Source: Plebeiibacterium sediminum (lineage in GTDB: Bacteria; Bacteroidota; Bacteroidia; Bacteroidales; Marinilabiliaceae). Taken from it: DNA of 64,000 nt. Made by a program: the position numbers and the translations under genes. Under the pieces are notes generated by a model. The model saw nothing but the letters and a program-made list of their open reading frames with translations, was not told the origin of the DNA and did no database searches. How positions within the stretch are numbered: the first letter of the stretch is position 1; each line of letters begins with the position of its first letter. Below, in pieces: positions 57,101-64,000 of this stretch. The stretch covers positions 49,065 to 113,064 of the forward strand of contig NZ_JAPDPJ010000013.1 of assembly GCF_026013605.1 (NCBI RefSeq), read 5' to 3'.

Positions 57101-60100
57101 AGTGGCTGTAACCATAACAGACAGTAACGGATGTGTTAACTCAGACAACACCACTTACAATTGGAAAACTGTAAACATATTTGCTAATGATACCATTACT
57201 GCATGTCCAACTGTTCCATACACTATTACTACTAATGCAGGTATCTCAAATATTTCATGGTTCTTTAATGACGGAAGTTCTACTACTGACCTAAACAATA
57301 ACATTGATTCTTACACCATTAACAATGTATCTCTTTCGGATGCAGGTAAGTACGTTGTTCAGGCTAATGAAAACGGTTGTAGCAGTGTTTTAGATACCAT
57401 TAACTTTTATGTGGTTGATGTGGGTTCCATAAATCTTGGACCGGATAAAACCATTTGTAATGGAGATGTGATACAATTAAATGCCAATGATGGTTTTGAT
57501 ACTTACCAATGGACATTACAAAATGGCGCTAATTCAGGAATAAAATCAACCAATCAATCAATTGAAGCCGGACAATATACCGATGCCACTTTATCTGCTG
57601 AAGATTGGGAAATTTATGCGGTACATTCCAGCGGATGTTCTCTTACGGATAATATCACTGTACATAAGGTTGCTGCTCCTGTAATTTCTTTAACAGATCA
57701 TATCGAACCTTGTGCTAACGATGTGATCATACTAAATGACTTAATTGATTTTAATAATACCAGTTCTAATTCAAATCATCCATTTTTCACCAATCAAATC
57801 AATTATTTCTGGAATGGCAGTACAGCCTCTACAACAGATCCCAACACCATCCAGATTGATGCTTCCGGAGTTTACTCTTTAGTAATTTCAAATACCAATG
57901 TTGATTTTTACGATACCAGTGCTCCTTTTCATTGCTATTCAACAACAGAGGTAAATGTTGACTATCATGATGAATTTGTTATTCCTGCATTATTTGATCA
58001 ATATATCTGTCAGGGTGATGCTACGGATTTAATTACGCCAAATGAAGTTAAAAACTACAGTGAATTACAGAGTTATCAATGGGTTAAGCTCGATGCAAAT
58101 GGTAATATTACGGAAAGCAACCCAACTGATCAGGATTGGTTAAACACCAATGATCCTGCAGCGTACGCTTTAATGGTTGAATATACTAATGAGGCTTGTA
58201 TTGCTTCTGATACGATGTCTTTATTAACAAAAGCAAATCCAAGTATTACTATATCTGGAGATCAGGAAATTTGTCAGGGAGATACTACTCTATTCCAGGC
58301 TTCTCCATCTACTTACAATAGTTATTTATGGTCAACCGGATCTACGTACGATACAACAAAAGTAAGCACTGCCGGAACCTATCAATTAACCGTTGAAGGA
58401 TTAAACGGATGTTCAACTACAGAAACCGTAAGCCTGACTGTTAATGAATTACCTAACATTAGCTTAAACACAAATTCGTTAGGATTATGTGACGGATCAT
58501 CTGATATTATTTCTGTATCATCTGTAAAATATTCAAATGGATCAGATGTTAATAATCCAACATTTTTATGGAACACATGGGAACAAACCAGTGCTATTAC
58601 AGTTAATACTCCAGCCACATACACTGTTGAAGCTACTGATGCTAACGGATGTAAAAACACTAATGATGTTCAGGTGGTACAATATCCTAAAACAATAATA
58701 GATCTTTCAGGAATTAATACTCAGGGATGTACCAATGAAGGTATTTTATTGGAATGTCCTTTAACTGTTGGTACTGACATACAAAGCTTCCAGTGGACGA
58801 AACAGGGAACCACAACCGGAAATCCAAATCCGGATACAAACTGGACTGTGAATGAATCCGGCACTTACCTGTTAACCATCATTGATAATAACCTTTGTGA
58901 GGAATCTGATTCTGTTGAAATCATCATCTATAATTCTCCTTCGATAGAATTAGGTTTAGACAGAAATATTTGTGTTGGTGAAACATTGTCGATACCATCA
59001 CCGCAAAACTATACATCCTATATCTGGAATACAGGATCAACCGATTCTTCTATTGAAATCAACAATGCAAGTAATCCGGTTAATTACAGTGTTACAGTTT
59101 ACGACCAAAATGGATGTTTTGCTACAGATGACATCAATATCAATCCTATTCCATTACCTGTTGTAACGCTTCCTAATACGCCTGCAACATGCCCTGGAAC
59201 TGAAATTGAACTAACACCACAAATTGCAAACAGGCCGGCATCATACTCCGTGTGGTGGTCTACCAACTCTAGTAACGAAACCATTAATGCAGGTGCGGGA
59301 ACGTATCATGTATCAGTAACTGATGACCAAAATGGATGTTCAGGTTCTGCTACTACAGAAGTAAAATGGTACGATGCTCCTAAAGTAACTTTAGGCAGTG
59401 ATACACTGATTTGTCCTTTAATTGATGTTTTGGCCATTTCGCCAATAGAAGGGGATATTTACAACAGCTATTTATGGCATAATAATGAAACAAGCTTTGC
59501 TATTAATGCCGATATTGGTGGTATTAATACGGTTAATGTTACTGATGCCAACAATTGTAGAACATTTGACCAGCAAAAGATTCAGTACATGCAAGTGGAA
59601 GATACAACTTACAACTTCACGCTTTGTCAAAAAGATACTACAATATCATTGCTTGATCTGGATTCGGAAGCTGATAATCATACCGGACAGTATTTATGGT
59701 TGAGCGATAACAGTACTTCATCTTTTAAATCATTCTTTGAAAATGATACCAGCATTGTAAACATTGGTATTAGTATCAACAATAGTACAACCACATGTTA
59801 CTTTAAGCAGGATACGGTTGTAATGAATTTTTTACCACTTCCTCAAATAGAAGTACTGGATACCACAATATATCGTCAGGTTGTTTTAAGAATGGATATG
59901 GCAAATGAGCCTTACCAGTATAGTCTTGACAGTATTTTCTGGCAAAACGAAAATACTTTTTCTAATCTGGAAGCCGGAGAGTATACAGCTTACATACTGG
60001 ATAACAATGGTTGTACCAATTCACAGGTGTTTTATATTTCAGATGCCATTGATATTGATGTTCCAAACTTTGTAACACCTAATGGAGATGGCTACAATGA

Positions 60101-60323
60101 TAAATGGAGAATTGACGGATTAGAAAAGCTTCCGGAAGCTGCAGTAAGAATATATGACAGGTATGGAAAACTGCTGGTGATGTACAATGGAGCATTTGCT
60201 TCTGAGTATGGTTGGGATGGAACCTATCAAAACAAGCCAATGCCTTCAACTGACTATTGGTACGTGATAGAGCTCTTACCAACTAAAAAATTACTTAAAG
60301 GACACTTTACTTTAAAACGCTAA
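54171..60323 (+). CDS. Giant surface protein (IgGFc-binding-like, about 18 Ig-like modules, T9SS type B)
   Basis: 2050 residues. A signal peptide (SSIKAQ) is followed by an IgGFc-binding-like N-terminal domain (about 20-450), then about 18 Ig-like/SprB-like modules of about 70-90 residues, each opening with C (for example ICQGD, ICVGE), a W in the middle, GTY or a similar turn, and closing with GC before the next strand (for example NGCSTTET). A SprB-like segment and a C-terminal gliding-motility-associated domain (VDVPNFVTPNGDGYNDKWRIDG; KLLKGHFTLKR) end the protein. The layout matches surface adhesins moved by the T9SS/gliding machinery or anchored to the outer membrane. The next gene, PorP/SprF, is 14 bases on and is probably the partner needed for its export. 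Confidence 0.88.
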   Translation: MPNKYTTLTVFILMLLYSSIKAQVDTEFWFVAPSVIQQHGDAPIAFRITALDQPANITLTMPANPGFSRTLSLDAFEQDKIEFTSRSDINAIENSPGNSINSKGILITSDNKISVYYEVANSNNPDKFTLKGKNALGTEFFASSQTEYANKDNNYNPLPYEAIDIVATEDGTVVEITPTADVVGHGAGTTYTITLNRGETYSIEGNSIDKNYTLSGTYIKSNKVIAVTISDDSIRDEKGASWDLIGDQTVPVSITGTEYIAMFSGAPQANSWSLMPIEKVYILATKDNTTVTVDETDSSSGSFNLNKGESISLDILENSSLHIKSTASVYVYQLAGLVGSSNELGSAILPPIKCTGSSSVTFTKILNARFFVQILTQYKNINDFTFVDDNGNTSNALSGVNWVKVPNTGAANADDTWYFVNKRLDGFDTNKPHTLSNSQGLFHLSVFDENSGSASFGYFSAFNNLAINGPTEQCAGNVIQLRASESLGTYNWFSEKTKEQIISTDQVLEVTESGLYWVVASRMINSNEGCELTDSIEVEFNLPEFDLGADTEICFNDTYVITPTLNEGTFYWQDGSSDSNYTYTSNTNGTDEIWLQITDEDGCSATDTIKITTKEEIPIDLNVEVTSQNFICTGSRIYNTTTLDNYEWRYGDKTSAIISTDPYVNVNQTGWYYLTASQDGCSAVDSIEITVSPLPTYTLNDEILCHDATYTSPVSSNSNYDFAWTTINSGISSTDAQISFNQTDSVYVNITDNTTGCLAKDSALITLRTETTTTPKTITICGYTDVSLNADADILAGYIWEYNNTTLSETSATLNLVNVLKSQEGTYTVTGTDINGCSVSQTFTLNVTLGDPIDLGSDKNICQGEFTTLNIGSASASAFRWFDQDPETNTGLTPLATSATYSVNTSGTYYVMTTHSNGCYSVDHVNVTVNPLPNINLPDIADECQGETETYDAGTGFSYLWHDGSTQQTYTAVTPEEVAVTITDSNGCVNSDNTTYNWKTVNIFANDTITACPTVPYTITTNAGISNISWFFNDGSSTTDLNNNIDSYTINNVSLSDAGKYVVQANENGCSSVLDTINFYVVDVGSINLGPDKTICNGDVIQLNANDGFDTYQWTLQNGANSGIKSTNQSIEAGQYTDATLSAEDWEIYAVHSSGCSLTDNITVHKVAAPVISLTDHIEPCANDVIILNDLIDFNNTSSNSNHPFFTNQINYFWNGSTASTTDPNTIQIDASGVYSLVISNTNVDFYDTSAPFHCYSTTEVNVDYHDEFVIPALFDQYICQGDATDLITPNEVKNYSELQSYQWVKLDANGNITESNPTDQDWLNTNDPAAYALMVEYTNEACIASDTMSLLTKANPSITISGDQEICQGDTTLFQASPSTYNSYLWSTGSTYDTTKVSTAGTYQLTVEGLNGCSTTETVSLTVNELPNISLNTNSLGLCDGSSDIISVSSVKYSNGSDVNNPTFLWNTWEQTSAITVNTPATYTVEATDANGCKNTNDVQVVQYPKTIIDLSGINTQGCTNEGILLECPLTVGTDIQSFQWTKQGTTTGNPNPDTNWTVNESGTYLLTIIDNNLCEESDSVEIIIYNSPSIELGLDRNICVGETLSIPSPQNYTSYIWNTGSTDSSIEINNASNPVNYSVTVYDQNGCFATDDININPIPLPVVTLPNTPATCPGTEIELTPQIANRPASYSVWWSTNSSNETINAGAGTYHVSVTDDQNGCSGSATTEVKWYDAPKVTLGSDTLICPLIDVLAISPIEGDIYNSYLWHNNETSFAINADIGGINTVNVTDANNCRTFDQQKIQYMQVEDTTYNFTLCQKDTTISLLDLDSEADNHTGQYLWLSDNSTSSFKSFFENDTSIVNIGISINNSTTTCYFKQDTVVMNFLPLPQIEVLDTTIYRQVVLRMDMANEPYQYSLDSIFWQNENTFSNLEAGEYTAYILDNNGCTNSQVFYISDAIDIDVPNFVTPNGDGYNDKWRIDGLEKLPEAAVRIYDRYGKLLVMYNGAFASEYGWDGTYQNKPMPSTDYWYVIELLPTKKLLKGHFTLKR

Positions 60324-60337
60324 TCGAACCTAAGAAA

Positions 60338-61348
60338 ATGAGGAATTATATATTAATACTATTAATAATAATTGTATATGGTCAGGCCGCAAATGGTCAG
60401 GAACATTACATTACTAACTTATACGTGTACGATTGTTTTTTAATGAATCCGGCAGCTGCCGGAGGCGATAAAAGCTGCAATACATTTAATGCCTATTATC
60501 AAAAACAATGGTTTGGAATGGATGATTCTCCTTCTACTCAACTTTTCAGTTATCAGTTTGGTATTAGCAGTCAGTTAGGATCAGGCACCTATATCTACAA
60601 CGATAAAAATGGTTATACCAGTCAGTTGGGATTACAACAATCCTTTTCATACGAAATAAAATTATTAGATAACATGCGCCAAAAATCGAGTATTCAGTTT
60701 GGCCTTTCGATAAATGTTGCTCAATCAAGATTTGATCAATCTGCATTTATCGGACAAGATCAACCTTTTGACCCGGTAATGAGCGGAGGAACAGAAAGTG
60801 GATGGGGAATAAATTCAAATACGGGATTCTTCCTTAAGTTTAACAACCATCACCTGGGCATGTCATTAACAAATTTGCTACCTCAAAATAATCCTTTGTA
60901 CAACAACGACTACGATAATGAATTACCAGCAGATTTAAATATACATATGGGAACCTGGTTTAAATTATCATCCCGGGACGTATTTTTATTTCCGGAATTA
61001 ATGTACCGAAGAAATAAATTTGCCGATACAAGGTTTGATATAAACCTAAAACTAAAAATGCCAACCTACAACCAAAAACTTGCCTATTGGACCATTTTAT
61101 GTTACAGAAGAAGTATGGATCATAAAATTGGAAGAGACCTATCATCAAGTATTACTGCTGGTGTAAATTACGACAGAATGAGCTTTGGAATAGAATATCA
61201 AATGAGCCTTTCTGGCACTCAAAACTATTATGGAAATGGAGTTCAATTGGTTGTTGGCTATAAATTTAACTGCAACAATTTTAAAAAGGGAGCTGTTCCT
61301 TGTAGTTTTCAGGATGTAATTTACGATGGTATTAAACGAAAACACTAA
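60338..61348 (+). CDS. PorP/SprF-family outer-membrane protein (first copy)
   Basis: A 336-residue barrel protein of the PorP/SprF family: signal peptide ending AANGQEH (about 21), then YITNLYVYDCFLMNPAAAGG, the family's N-terminal motif, and barrel strands rich in aromatic residues. PorP/SprF proteins are required for secretion of type B-sorted surface proteins in gliding bacteria. It directly follows the 2050-residue protein, which carries such a sorting domain, so the two form a substrate-partner pair. Start codon and signal are clear. Confidence 0.92.
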   Translation: MRNYILILLIIIVYGQAANGQEHYITNLYVYDCFLMNPAAAGGDKSCNTFNAYYQKQWFGMDDSPSTQLFSYQFGISSQLGSGTYIYNDKNGYTSQLGLQQSFSYEIKLLDNMRQKSSIQFGLSINVAQSRFDQSAFIGQDQPFDPVMSGGTESGWGINSNTGFFLKFNNHHLGMSLTNLLPQNNPLYNNDYDNELPADLNIHMGTWFKLSSRDVFLFPELMYRRNKFADTRFDINLKLKMPTYNQKLAYWTILCYRRSMDHKIGRDLSSSITAGVNYDRMSFGIEYQMSLSGTQNYYGNGVQLVVGYKFNCNNFKKGAVPCSFQDVIYDGIKRKH

Positions 61349-61401
61349 GTTTACCATAATTTAAATGAATACAACTCAACTATAAAACGTTAATCATCAT
61401 T

Positions 61402-62340
61402 ATGCAAATAATGAAAACATATTCAACACTCTTTTTACAATTAATAAGCTTAACGCTTTTATTTATCAACACATCATTTAAAAATCAAAATACAAATGCT
61501 GTATCTGTTAACGATGATTATGCCGAAGTTAGCCTTAATAAAACAGAAATAATAAACATTATTGAAAATGATTACGGGTTTGCTGATGGTATTAGTTCGC
61601 TGAAATTAGTTGAACAACCAGAGCACGGAACAGTACTGATCAATGAGGATCATTCCATTTCATATACACCTGAGATCAATTTTACAGGTGAAGACAGACT
61701 TGTTTATGAAATTTGTAATATGTATGGCGACTGTGGTACCGGAACTGTTGAAATTAATACCATTTATAAAGATTATATTCCTGTAGCCATAAACGATACT
61801 ATATCAACATACTGGACAATGGAAAAAATGATTAACTGCTGTGCCAATGATTCCAACCTGTTAAATTTTCCGATTGAATTAAATATTGAAACTGCTGCTG
61901 AAAAAGGTGATTGCTATACTTTAAATGATACAACCATAATTTATGCACCAGGAAAAGGATATTCAGGTGCTGACTCCATTCAATATTCGGTTATTGATGA
62001 AGATGGCGATTACAGTTCTGCCTGGATCATCATCAATTTATTAAGCAATGACTCCTCGGATGATATCTTTATACCCAATGGATTTTCACCCAATGGAGAT
62101 GGCATAAACGATTTCTTTACGGTTCCTGATTTTGAAAATGCATCAAATGTTCATTTAAGTATTTTTACCCAATGGGGCGATATTATATATGAAAATAAAG
62201 ATTACAAAAACGACTGGGATGGAATTGCTAATTCAGGTTCCCAATCTGGAAGTAAAGTAAATGTTGGCACTTACTTTTACAGGTTTATTGTAGCTGACCT
62301 GGATTTAGATTTAAAAGGCTATATATACATCAATTTTTAA
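61402..62340 (+). CDS. T9SS type B surface protein with two cadherin/Ig-like modules
   Basis: 312 residues; signal region to about residue 25 (start could be the second Met at 61411). Two tandem Ig/cadherin-like modules (about 30-115 and 118-210; NDDYAEVSLNK, YTPEINFTGEDRLVYEI, YAPGKGYSGADSIQYSVIDEDG) precede a gliding-motility-associated C-terminal domain (FIPNGFSPNGDGINDFFTV to KGYIYINF). It is a small member of the same type as the 2050-residue protein. It lies between the two PorP/SprF genes and is followed by the second one, so it probably uses that partner. Function otherwise unknown. Confidence 0.85.
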   Translation: MQIMKTYSTLFLQLISLTLLFINTSFKNQNTNAVSVNDDYAEVSLNKTEIINIIENDYGFADGISSLKLVEQPEHGTVLINEDHSISYTPEINFTGEDRLVYEICNMYGDCGTGTVEINTIYKDYIPVAINDTISTYWTMEKMINCCANDSNLLNFPIELNIETAAEKGDCYTLNDTTIIYAPGKGYSGADSIQYSVIDEDGDYSSAWIIINLLSNDSSDDIFIPNGFSPNGDGINDFFTVPDFENASNVHLSIFTQWGDIIYENKDYKNDWDGIANSGSQSGSKVNVGTYFYRFIVADLDLDLKGYIYINF

Positions 62341-62359
62341 CACAACAAGCTATAATTAC

Positions 62360-63334
62360 TTGAGACTATTACAATCCATATTACTCTTTGTTATATTTTT
62401 CTTTTTTGCAGGAGAATCCTTTTCGCAATGGGATCCCTCCTTTTCGCAATACATGAATAACCAGTTATGTATTAACCCGGCTTATACAGGTATTCGAAAC
62501 ACCATATCAACAAATCTTAATATTAAAAAACAATGGATGGGCGTAGAAGGCTCACCCACTACATATATGCTAGGCATCAATGGCCCTATTAACAAAACCT
62601 ATAATGCAATAGGCGGATTAATATCTAACCATAAAGTTGGACCAGTAAATACTTACAATGCAAGTTTTTCATATGCTCATTTGCTAAAGTTAAACGACCA
62701 ACTTCATCTTTCATTAGGTTTAAATATTGGAGCTATTTATCAGAACATTACCCTATCTAAAATCAGCATCGTACAAAGTAATGACCCCATGTTTCAAAGT
62801 GATTTATCAAATCAGATCAACGGTGACTTTGGAGCAGGAGCTTTTTTATATTCTCCGATATTTTACGTGGGGCTTTCATTCCCTCATCTTATTCAGACTC
62901 ATTTTTCAAAATACGACAACATTGAGGTTCCCGGTTACAAACGAAACGCATATCTTTCTTCCGGATTATTAGTAGGTTTAAATAAATCCCTATCCATAAA
63001 ACCATCCATTCTGTTTAAGATGAATGATGATGCAGAAGCTAATTTAGATATGAATGCATTACTTTCTGTTAATAAAAAGTTTATTGTTGGAGCATCGTAC
63101 CGAATAAAACATACTATGGCATTTATTGTAAATGTTCAGCTCTCAAAAGAACTACTATTGGGTTATTCGTACGATCTGAACAGAAATAACTCTGGTATCG
63201 GTTACAATAGCCATGAAATATCTATCTGCTACGATAACTTCACCTATTATCGAAAAAACCGTAAACGTATGTTCAAAAAGAAGAAAAAGAAACAGGAAGA
63301 AGAAGAAAGTATCAGGTCTATCAGAAACTTTTAA
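62360..63334 (+). CDS. PorP/SprF-family outer-membrane protein (second copy)
   Basis: A 324-residue barrel with a signal peptide (AGESFSQWD, about 21) and the family motif SQYMNNQLCINPAYTGI. The frame begins with TTG, which I take as the real start because it gives a complete signal peptide and no ATG precedes the signal. It shares overall layout with the first copy but differs in sequence, and it has a lysine-rich tail (KKKKKKQEEEE). It is the last gene of the surface operon, 19 bases after the small type B substrate. No terminator is visible after it. Confidence 0.9.
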   Translation: MRLLQSILLFVIFFFFAGESFSQWDPSFSQYMNNQLCINPAYTGIRNTISTNLNIKKQWMGVEGSPTTYMLGINGPINKTYNAIGGLISNHKVGPVNTYNASFSYAHLLKLNDQLHLSLGLNIGAIYQNITLSKISIVQSNDPMFQSDLSNQINGDFGAGAFLYSPIFYVGLSFPHLIQTHFSKYDNIEVPGYKRNAYLSSGLLVGLNKSLSIKPSILFKMNDDAEANLDMNALLSVNKKFIVGASYRIKHTMAFIVNVQLSKELLLGYSYDLNRNNSGIGYNSHEISICYDNFTYYRKNRKRMFKKKKKKQEEEESIRSIRNF

Positions 63335-63395
63335 TTTCACATTAACTATAACATCTGGTTAAAAATCAAAATTTGACTATGTTGATCACATTGCT

Positions 63396-63566
63396 TATAG
63401 ATGCGTCTCGCTTCTATGAACGATTTCTTATCTGTCATTTTTTGTTTCAGACTTTCAGCCTGAAAAATACCTATGAGATTAATCTACAGCTTCGAAACGA
63501 AATTAGCATTAAATCGAACATAGGCTGAAGGCCTATTACATCACAACAAGGTGGCAACGCCCCTTG
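63396..63566. repeat. Hairpin-repeat element, right copy A
   Basis: Begins with a 23-base hairpin at 63396-63418 (loop TCT, arms with one mismatch), then GAACGATTTCTTATCTGTC, a TTTCAG...CTGAAA inverted repeat (about 63449-63469), a TAGGC/GCCTA hairpin with loop TGAAG (63521-63535) and a third hairpin, CAAGG/CCTTG (63547-63566). Confidence 0.75.
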
Positions 63567-63582
63567 ATGTTGACTCATTGCT

Positions 63583-63740
63583 CAGCGAAGCGTCTCGCTT
63601 CGCTGTTTTACATTGGCCTCTGGCCGTTCTAAATCTATTTACATCAACTAACAAAACATATAATTGATCTCTATTCAACTACATTGGAAAGGATATGGAA
63701 TATAAGAAAACATTGCGGGACGCTTTGCTGAACTTGAACG
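63583..63740. repeat. Hairpin-repeat element, right copy with perfect TCT-loop hairpin
   Basis: Starts with two perfect 10-base arms (CAGCGAAGCG, CGCTTCGCTG) around TCT (63583-63605) and continues with GCCTCTGGCCGTTCTAA and TATTCAACTACATTGGAA, matching 1096-1183 and 1369-1435 at the left end of the window. Confidence 0.8.
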
Positions 63741-63987
63741 ATTGCTTATCTGTCATTTTTTGTTTCAGACTTACAGCCTGATTATGCACTACATACATGC
63801 ACTTGGGGTGATACCCCAAGCTATGATATTTCAGGCTGTCAGCCTGAGAAATACCATGAATATTTTTCTACAGCTTCGAAATGAAATTAGCTTTAAATCG
63901 AACAGAGGCTGAAGGCCTATTACATCAAAACAAGGTGGCAACGCCCCTTGATGTTGACCTCTGATAAATATCAGACTGAAGGTCTGA
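63737..63987. repeat. Hairpin-repeat element, right copy B
   Basis: A second copy of the words of copy A: GAACGATTGCTTATCTGTC, then TCAGGCT/AGCCTGA (loop GTC, about 63823-63840), AGGC/GCCT with loop TGAAG (63906-63918), CAAGG/CCTTG at 63931-63950 (20 bases identical to 63547-63566) and a last TCAGAC/GTCTGA with loop TGAAG at 63971-63987. It has an insertion of about 80 bases relative to copy A. Confidence 0.75.
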
Positions 63988-64000
63988 AACCCTATGCTTG

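Larger units (their letters stand above)
63335..64000. other. Gene-free end of the window filled with hairpin repeats
   Basis: No gene is recognised. The region is composed of direct copies of a repeat family with several short hairpins (listed separately). Composition is less AT-rich than neighbouring spacers, with GC-rich hairpin stems. The window ends inside this block, so more copies may follow. Confidence 0.6.

Noticed and set aside
63335..64000. Insertion sequence or transposase remnant at the right end
   Set aside because: No transposase frame or terminal inverted repeats with target duplication were found; only short hairpins and direct copies are visible. A link to REP-type transposition is kept as a hypothesis only.

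Overview
The window looks like chromosome of an AT-rich marine-type Bacteroidota, most likely a facultatively or strictly anaerobic relative of the Marinilabiliales. The evidence is: type IX secretion (T9SS) C-terminal sorting domains, GldB and PorP/SprF proteins, many TANNTTTG (-7) promoter elements typical of the phylum, a seven-gene V-type ATPase operon, a 2[4Fe-4S] ferredoxin and an AGCS-family transporter. The order-level placement is an inference. No rRNA, tRNA, CRISPR array, phage or complete insertion sequence was seen.

Layout. 1-900: start of gcvP, cut by the left edge. 900-1545: gene-free, with members of a dispersed hairpin-repeat family. 1.5-10.8 kb: housekeeping genes (M20 amidohydrolase, ferredoxin, 5-formyl-THF cyclo-ligase, GldB, SBF-like transporter, outer-membrane barrel, NAD synthetase, Crp/Fnr regulator, DUF418 protein). 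10.9-15.3 kb: a chemoreceptor and a PAS histidine kinase. 15.4-23.1 kb: V-ATPase operon E-DUF2764-A-B-D-I-K, whose K subunit keeps the Na+ ligand set known from Enterococcus hirae. 23.4-30.4 kb: an RND efflux operon (TetR, adaptor, RND pump, a degenerate crotonase-fold protein, TolC) with a 30-bp palindrome that is probably the TetR operator. 30.5-34.1 kb: nitroreductase, CstA and a T9SS-secreted protein. 34.6-39.2 kb: a B12-type radical SAM protein with unusual CX4CX2C spacing, a lipoprotein and a GH20 hexosaminidase. 39.2-41.9 kb: a STAS-like protein, a small secreted protein made of six EEDPIVVTK repeats, and a membrane TPR/HTH regulator. 42-52 kb: AGCS symporter and a run of nucleic-acid genes (Tex, DEAD helicase, RlmI-like, RNase D-like, DUF5063, RecQ), with a 7-base repeat array between two of them. 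52.3-63.3 kb: a surface-protein operon with two T9SS type-B substrates, each followed by a PorP/SprF protein. 63.3-64.0 kb: a second, richer block of the hairpin-repeat family.

The most unusual items are the repeat peptide beside the TPR regulator, the hairpin-repeat family whose stems covary while loops stay constant, the bidirectional 7-base array, the radical SAM cluster spacing, and the crotonase-fold gene inside an efflux operon.
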